Positions 57,619 to 64,000 of a DNA stretch of 64,000 bases are shown one piece after another. Positions within the stretch are counted from its first letter, which is position 1. Each line of letters begins with the position of its first letter. The position numbers and the translations under genes were made by a program. The notes under the pieces are model-generated. The model had not been told where the DNA came from and did not search any database. It saw nothing but the letters and a program-made list of their open reading frames with translations. Source of the DNA: Hemileia vastatrix. Its lineage: Eukaryota; Basidiomycota; Pucciniomycetes; Pucciniales; Zaghouaniaceae. Location of the stretch: assembly GCA_030280995.1 (NCBI GenBank), contig JASXTE010000001.1, positions 30,474,606 through 30,538,605 on the forward strand. The letters are read 5' to 3'.

Positions 57619-60600
57619 CCTGCTGTATAGCTGCCACTTTATTCTGGTCAACACATATCTGTAACCCTGAAACAACATGACCCAGCACTTTTAAGGAATG
57701 TAAACCAAATCTACATTTCTTCAAAGCAAGTGTCATATTTATTTCATCCATTTTGTGGAACACTTTACACAGGTGGTTGAGATGGTCCTCAAATGTTTTT
57801 GAGAATATAATGATATCATCAATATAAACCATTAGCCATTTTTCAATCATTTCCTGATGGAATGTGTTATCCATAAATTTTTGAAAAACTGAAGGGGCAT
57901 TTTTAGGACCAAATGGCATCCCAATATACTTATAAATACCCATATGATTAGAAATCATCAGAAAATTCTGGGAATTCTTCTCAAAAGGTACCTGGTGATA
58001 TCCCTTGTTACCATCCAAGCAGCTTATATATTTAGCTCCTTATAAGGTAGCATGCATAGAGCTAATTATAGGTAAAGGGTAGATATCATCAACAGTATAT
58101 GTATTAAATGCTTTATAATCACCACATAATCTGGCTTTATCTTTCTCATAAGAAATTAGGACAGGTGAGATAACACAATATTTAGGTGTTCCAACTACCT
58201 TTTCAATAATATTCATTTTAAAAAGGGTAGAGATATTATCCTCAATATCTTTTCTCTTTGTGGAAGAAGCAGGGTAAGGCTTCTTCTTCAAACTAGGTGT
58301 TATGTCAGTTAATGGACAAGATAATGAGAGTTTCATTTCTTCCTTAACTAATCCTAGCTCATGTGACCCATGAGAAAAGGCCATATAAAAAGATTTAATC
58401 AATTTAATGATGGAATCTTTATCCTCACCAGAAAGTTTCTCTCCAAAAGAAGCATTGTCAATTTCAGACATAAGAGCGTGCATTTCTTTTGTAGACCTTG
58501 CTTTATATTGAATCACAGAATTACACGTGTTCAATTCTGGTTTTAACAATTTTTTGGGGGAGGAAATCTTAAATTTTCTCTTCCCATTTATCCCCATTGC
58601 GTAGCATTGATTTGAAGGATCTAATTTTATGCCATATTTGGTTAAAATGTCATTTCCTATGATAAGCCAACTGCTTAAATTATCATTTTTCATGACAACA
58701 AAATCACAAATAGCTCTTACAAAACCATTGTTATATTCAAAAAACACTGTGGCTTTGTATTTACCAATGGGGGACAAAACAGAGCCATAACCTCTCCAAT
58801 TTTCAGAGGTGATAGGCATCAGTTTTTATTTACAGTCTTGATCCACTGAAGCAAGTGCTTTTTCAGATACTACACTTCCTCCAGCTCCAGAATCCAGAAC
58901 AACTTCAATGCTGGTTTCATTGATCAAGACTGGTGCTTTGAGAGGGGAAATAAAAATTGAGCTATCTTCAATGTTCCTTATGATTTCAGCATCCTCAACT
59001 GTAGATAAATCATTATTATCAATATCAATAGTATTTAAATAATGAATATCTTCTTGCAGCATCAAGATTTCTTGTTGAGATTCATATGAAATATAGCTGG
59101 CACAATCACTTGAAGTATCATCCAGTGCTATTGTGTCATAAGCATGCTCCTCAGTTTGTTCAACAAGATTTATGCTCTTGCCACAAACATGGCCTTTCTG
59201 CCAAGGCTTTTTGCACTTGAAGCAATTGTTTGTTGCATACTTTTTTGGTTCAACAGGGGCAGAAGGTTTACCAACCTTTTCCAGAGGTTTCTGTTGGTAA
59301 GTGGAGGATTTCTTCAAAGGGGTCCTAGGAATGAATCTTCTGGCATCATACTTGTTGTTTACAAGGATCTCATTACAAGTATTAATGAAGGAAGAAGGCT
59401 CTCTGGAGAACTCAGTCCTGGCAACTATCAAGTTTCTCAAAGACATTGGTAATTTATAAAGGATCCTGTCCTTCCATAACTCAAACTCCATATTTGGCTC
59501 CATTGACCTCAAGATTTTTACAAATTTCATTAAGAACTCAGTAGGTTTATCAGTATAAGAGCTGTATCTAGTTTCCTCATACTGCCTTTGTTGAGCCATC
59601 CTAAACTTGGAGCAACCAAATTGTGCTTTAATCAATTTTTTCCAATCTTCCCATGAGTAGTCATTCCTATCCAGGAGAACAGATTCATACCACATTAGGG
59701 CTACATTGGTAAACAAAGAAATTAACTTAGGCAAAATTTCCTCATCTGGGAGTTTGTAAGAATTTTTTAATTTATCAATTCTGCAAATGAATTTCTGCCA
59801 ATCAGAAGAAGAATCACCATCAAATGTTGGGTACTGGTCAAGTTTTGGCCAATTATTTTGATTTGAAGGAGCCTCCTTAGTATTAGCTTGTTTCTGAGTA
59901 AGAAGCAGATTTAACTTCTCCAATTGTGCAGTAATCTCATTGTTTAATACTTCTGTTGAAGATCCTGGTGCATCATCAATTTTTGATGGAAATCAGTGGT
60001 ATCAACAGACATTTATGAATCTAATTTTACTTTAGATGAACCAGCAACAGGTAAACTTGGAGAATCCCGTACCATATGTTCCTTCAAAGAAGTTTCACAA
60101 TATCTTTGATCATTAAACAATGAATTCAATTTTTCTTCAATGGTTGTTAGTCTGGTTTTCACTCTTGGAAGACTAGATAAACTCTCATTGATTGTTGCAA
60201 AAGATAACTGGGTTTTATTTTGAAAAGAAGAATAATGATCACTCAATCCTCTCAGGTTCATCTTATCTACCTCTAGCTCCAGGCAACAGGCAGATACAGT
60301 ATCTTGCAGTTTAGACAAATCATTTTTGATATTTTGCCATAAAGCAACTTTCTTTTCATGGGTTGCTTTGTAATGAAACAAATCATCAGAAACTCTCTGT
60401 AACTGACTCTTCAATGCTTGATAACCCTGTTCAGTTAACAAACTATTATATTTCTGAGTCAATTGCATGTTGTTCATTATATGATTTTGTTTAGAAATAA
60501 TAAACCTCAAATATTCATCATTAATGTTAGCTACATCTGGAGTGTTTCTCAATAAGGAAACAGAGTAACTTTCCAGATTCTCATAAAACTGAGGCTCAAG

Positions 60601-61420
60601 TGTTTCATCAATAATAGCCATATCAGGATTTATCATTGAAGTATCAATTAGAACTAAAGGATTAGATAAATTTGAAATTTGAGAAATTTGTCTACTGTTC
60701 TCAGCCTCTACAGGTCTCACAGTCTCATCTCCTCTTCCAGAATTACCTGAAGGAACTGAATCAGTTACAAGAAATGGTACTTGAGATTCAATAGAGAGGC
60801 TTACCATGGCTTGGGCAAGACATTGATGTGGTTGTTCTTTCTCCTTCTTCCTCCTTGATAGGGATGAGGAGGTATTGGATTGAACTGATTTGTTCTTGAA
60901 GGACCTGCCTGAGGTTCTTGTTGCTGTTGCTGTTGGGACAGAAGATCCCACTGGGTGTTCAGCCAATCCCACTGCCACTTTGAGACTTCCACCTTTTCTT
61001 GTTGCTGGGGGGCCAGTTCTGGAAGGGATTTTAGAGGAGGAGGTTTCTTCTTCTCTTGAAGAAAAGACTCTATGTTTCTTACCTTGTCTTCTAGACAGTC
61101 TATTCTTGACCGCAGCTTGAGGGTTTCTATCCTCAACTCCTTGATGTGAGTAGAAAGATTTTTTACCTGCTGGTTTAAGAGCATTGTTTTTATCTTGAAG
61201 CCTTTGGGAAGCTCTTCTGGGGGGTTTTGAAGGTTTTTGTTCCTGTGCATTTGTCTCTACCAGATTCTCCACTTCCTCCATTTCCACATCCTGATTGGTT
61301 CAATGATTTATTAATTTGAGCTAATTTTGTAGTTAAAGGAGAACTCACGGAAGTAGCCTCATCATAATCAATCAGATCCAGTTCATCTTCACGTGCAGCA
61401 GAAAAACCTTGGTCAGTCAT
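57619..61420 (-). pseudogene. Element E Gag, protease and RT N-terminal half
   Basis: Gag start ATG 61420; a one-base indel near the C-run at about 61225 moves the frame, then it is open from 61287 to 60013 (long coiled coils: NMQLTQKYNSLLTEQGYQAL, TRLTTIEEKLNSLF). Next 59923-58826: capsid-like WPKLDQYPTFDGDSSSDWQ, knuckle CFKCKKPWQKGHVC, protease LDSGAGGSVVS, stop. Next 58819-58040: RT KKPYPASSTKRKDIEDN, stop of C-to-T type at TL-stop-GAKYI. Next 58018-57619: RT MPFGPKNAPSVFQ, YIDDIIIFS, up to NKVAAIQQVK where D inserted. Confidence 0.88.
60801..61420 (-). CDS. Element E overprinted small ORF (spliced, one indel)
   Basis: Exon 1 is 61420-61349 (MTDQGFSAAREDELDL..), candidate intron 61291-61348 (58 nt, GTGAGT..CAATCAG), exon 2 DVEMEEVENLVE. 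The one-base indel at the CCCCCC run near 61225 is needed to enter the conserved frame (GFKIKTMLLNQQVKNLSTHI, KWQWDWLNTQW, AGPSRTNQ, HPYQGGRRRK, PKPW, stop 60801). The same indel is what breaks the gag frame, so one event explains both. GIKIK..KELR is about 70 percent identical to element D, against about a third in the overlapping gag frame (by eye). Confidence 0.65.
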
Positions 61421-62234
61421 TGTTTTAAATCTAACCTGAAGTGAGGGAAAGAAACAATAAGATGAATCAGTTTTATTTTTGCTTTTTTAAAAGAAAAATA
61501 AAAAAGAATATAAAATTCTTCAGGACAAAAATCAACTGAAAATAATAATAAATTATTTATTAATTCAAAATAATCTTATAACCAGGATTTATAAGAAATC
61601 AACTGAAGAAATAAAAATAAATTTATGATAATTATCAGGATTTAAATAAACTGAATGATATTTAATTACCAGGACTCAATGTCAACTGAAATAATTTAAT
61701 ATAGTGTTATTTTTTATTAATTATTAAAATTTTTATTGTCAGGACAATTTGTCAACTGGAACAAAAAAAAATTTATCAGGACAAAGTCAACTGAAAATTA
61801 CAATTAATTTAAAAAATAAAAATTTATTACTTCTATGACTAAGAACACAATTTCTCTATCTTTGTCAACTAGGAAAATAAAAGAAAATAAATAAATTTCA
61901 ATTTACCAGACACCTCCCCCTGTAAAATGAGCAAATTAATGCCACTTACAGAGTGCTGAGTAAAAGGAAATACGTAGAGTATGAACAGTGCAAAGTGACC
62001 CACAAATAGTAATCAATAATTACCACAAAATATATAACTATTAGTTAGTATATAAGCCTAAGTTTTGGAGCGCGGTTCTATTACCGTTTGCAAAAAGAAA
62101 TAAGTCACGTGATATATGATGTTTGTTGTTTTCGCCATCCACTTGTCCTTATAGGTACCTCAATGGCAATGGTCCCATGTTCTCTGGTCCTCAAGATAAC
62201 AATGCACCGTTGACGATTCGGAAAGGTTCCCAAC
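61421..62234 (-). other. Element E leader with about seven repeats, and primer-binding site
   Basis: Between 61522 and 61885 the words CAGGAC and GTCAACTGAA recur together about seven times at irregular distance of 35-60 bp. Primer-binding site GTTGGGAACCTTTCC at about 62220-62234. Confidence 0.65.
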
Positions 62235-63037
62235 TGTCAAGGGGTCTTTCAAGTCTAGAAGATTTTATAGGGAGGTCCAACGGCAATAACAACGGGTTTT
62301 AAGGGATTCAAACTTTGGTATGTATTTTCTTATCTTAAAGATTATTTACTCAATAATAAGAGGTAAAAGGTTGGACTATTATTATAATTAATGGATTAGA
62401 ATTATGGTTAATGTAAATACTAAGACAGTATAAGATAGTAATAAAGGAATAGTAAATAGTTGTAATAAAATAAGTAAGTAATGAATGAATAAAAAACAAC
62501 CAAAAGAGAGGCCTTATATAGGCAAAGGAGGAACAAAACACCGCAATGAAACTCTAAAAACAGTAGTATGAGAGAGAGAGAAGAAGAATATTCCAGAAGG
62601 AGTATTTTAAAATAATAAAGTTGTTCTAAAAAGAAGGCATCAAAAAGATGTATTTACAGAGTATGTCAGAAATACATCAATTTATTTAATATTTACTGTA
62701 GAGGTCAATTCTAAATAAGAAATTTGAATTTTTTGTATATATTTATTTTTATTTGAATATTAAAGTTTTGTTTTAATTTAAAATCCATTTTTTAATATAA
62801 ATCTTTATTTCTTCCAACCTGTCAAATGAGCACGGTGTTAGAGAATAAAAATATAAGGGACAATTTTATATTTAATTTTAATCACTCATTTAATTTTATT
62901 ATTATGTAAATAGTTAATTTATTATAAGTAATTTTAATGTAACTAATTTATAATTAAATAATTAAAGTAATAAGGCCTGGATTCATCCAGTAAATAATTA
63001 ATTATTTCACTGGGTAAGTCTAGAAGCCTGGCTGACA
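62235..63037 (-). repeat. Element E 5' LTR
   Basis: 803 bp, same length as its partner; TATA box at 62512-62522. Confidence 0.92.
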
Positions 63038-63042
63038 GTAGG

Positions 63043-64000
63043 TCTCACTCTGCATATTTCATAGCTCACGTTGTAGACAATCCTATATTACTAGCTATAG
63101 GCCTTGACCAAGGGAGTTGGAGAAAAACCAGAGAGAAAATCCCCTGTCCCTTTAGAAAAATAAAGTGAGATTTACCTGCCACAGTAAATTGGTTCCTGTT
63201 GCTAAAAGCCCCTTTTTTAACACACTTGACCGCTTGATAAGCCAAGAAAGTAGTCTCCAGACAGACTACCGACCCAAAGAACTTAAATGTAGACCAATGT
63301 CCACACCAGAGAAAGCAATGATACTTGATGTAGGTTGAAAATCCACGCCAGAGACAGCAATAATACTTGATATAGTTTGCAAGACTACACCAGAGAAAAA
63401 AGTTGCCAAAGTTGAGTTAAATGAAGAACTAACCTTGCAACAAACACAGCCAATTGTGGCCAGAAAACAGTGAAAACTGAGTGAGGAACAAGGATATCAC
63501 CTCCAGATGGTTGTATGATAATTAAATTTTCCCCAAAATGTCTTATTCACTATATACACACAAACCACTATCTAAGAGCCCATGCACACCAACAAATTTG
63601 GTGTTTCTGAGTGCCAAATTGCATAAAACCCCTCTAGAAATGCTTCCCAGCCGTCTAGCACTGAGGCGGGCAGTCCGCTTGAGGCGGCCAGACCACCCTG
63701 AGGCCAGAAAACCAACAAAAACCTCCAAAAACACCCAAAATACTTTGAAAAATAAACTACAAATACTAAAACCTTTAAAACACATAATTAGGCTATAACA
63801 ACATTGTGACATGAAATATAGAGAAAATTTAGCCCATTCTAATGGTACTATGAATTTAACCCTAAGACTTAAGGTTAGCCCGTAAAACGCGAAAAACAAA
63901 ATTAAACAGCAATATTTTAGAATGAAAAATGAGAAATATTCCCTTAAATACTTAGAATATGAAAAATTTCATCAAGACATAAAATTTACAGAAAACCAGG
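63043..64000. other. Leader of the older E-type element, then unassigned sequence
   Basis: The first 40-60 bp align with the E leader, continuing 44815-45055. Beyond that I see no gene. A 42-bp unit is repeated at 63302-63409. The last part (63650-63710) is less AT-rich (GAGGCGGGCAGTCCGC) but not recognised. Confidence 0.4.
63302..63409. repeat. 42-bp tandem repeat, about 2.5 copies
   Basis: Unit CACACCAGAGAAAGCAATGA plus about 22 bp ending in TTGAAAATC; the second copy starts CACGCCAGAGACAGCAATAA and the third is partial (TACACCAGAGAAAAAAG). Confidence 0.7.

Larger units (their letters stand above)
45056..63037 (-). mobile_element. Element E: Ty3/gypsy chromovirus split by element D
   Basis: 803-bp LTRs at 45056-45858 and 62235-63037, target duplication GTAGG (45051-45055, 63038-63042), primer-binding site and polypurine tract. 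Internal part is about 6.9 kb once element D (48123-57613) and one duplication copy are discounted. Several stops and frameshifts; inactive. Confidence 0.93.

Overview
The window is nuclear-type fungal DNA, very AT-rich (about 70 percent by eye), with short GT..AG introns of about 50-75 nt and almost nothing but transposable elements and decayed transposon-type genes. A degenerate TET/JBP-like 2OG-Fe(II) oxygenase, a CACTA (Tnp2-type) transposase with a companion gene, and chromodomain Ty3/gypsy elements together suggest a rust fungus (Pucciniales). This is an inference from family knowledge; no single marker proves it.

Layout. 1-5761: 5' part of a minus-strand Ty3/gypsy element (A), whose gag-pol frame stays open to the window edge. 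6459-11942: CACTA transposase and companion gene, both broken only by nonsense codons of C-to-T type. 12680-14605: array of 17 near-perfect palindromes separated by two kinds of spacer that occur in both orientations. 15903-18302: unknown decayed spliced gene. 20684-21864: decayed TET-like gene on the minus strand. 23692-25091: three tandem units, each a chain of ten different hairpins. 25290-28819: DNA transposon with terminal inverted repeats and no recognisable transposase. 29743-30520: decayed gene of unknown family. 31984-64000: nest of LTR elements in which B (32580-42223), a solo LTR (42314-43578), E (45056-63037) and D (48123-57613, inside E) each have a 5-bp target duplication, all landing directly or indirectly in older LTRs. 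D itself carries a 262-bp MITE.

How it works together. The Ty3/gypsy elements share one plan, read on the minus strand: LTR with TATA box, primer-binding site, repeat-rich leader, coiled-coil Gag, zinc knuckle, aspartic protease, RT, RNase H, integrase, AT-hook-like stretch, chromodomain, polypurine tract. The most unusual signal is at the 5' end of gag. All four elements carry a second, better conserved reading frame overlapping gag. It is reached by splicing a 55-58 nt intron just after the gag start and it ends in Pro-Trp-stop exactly on a second intron-like donor. All eight candidate introns are 3n+1 long, so keeping or removing intron 1 selects between Gag-Pol and a small tryptophan-motif protein. 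I know of no description of this arrangement. The two hairpin/palindrome arrays are the second unexplained class.
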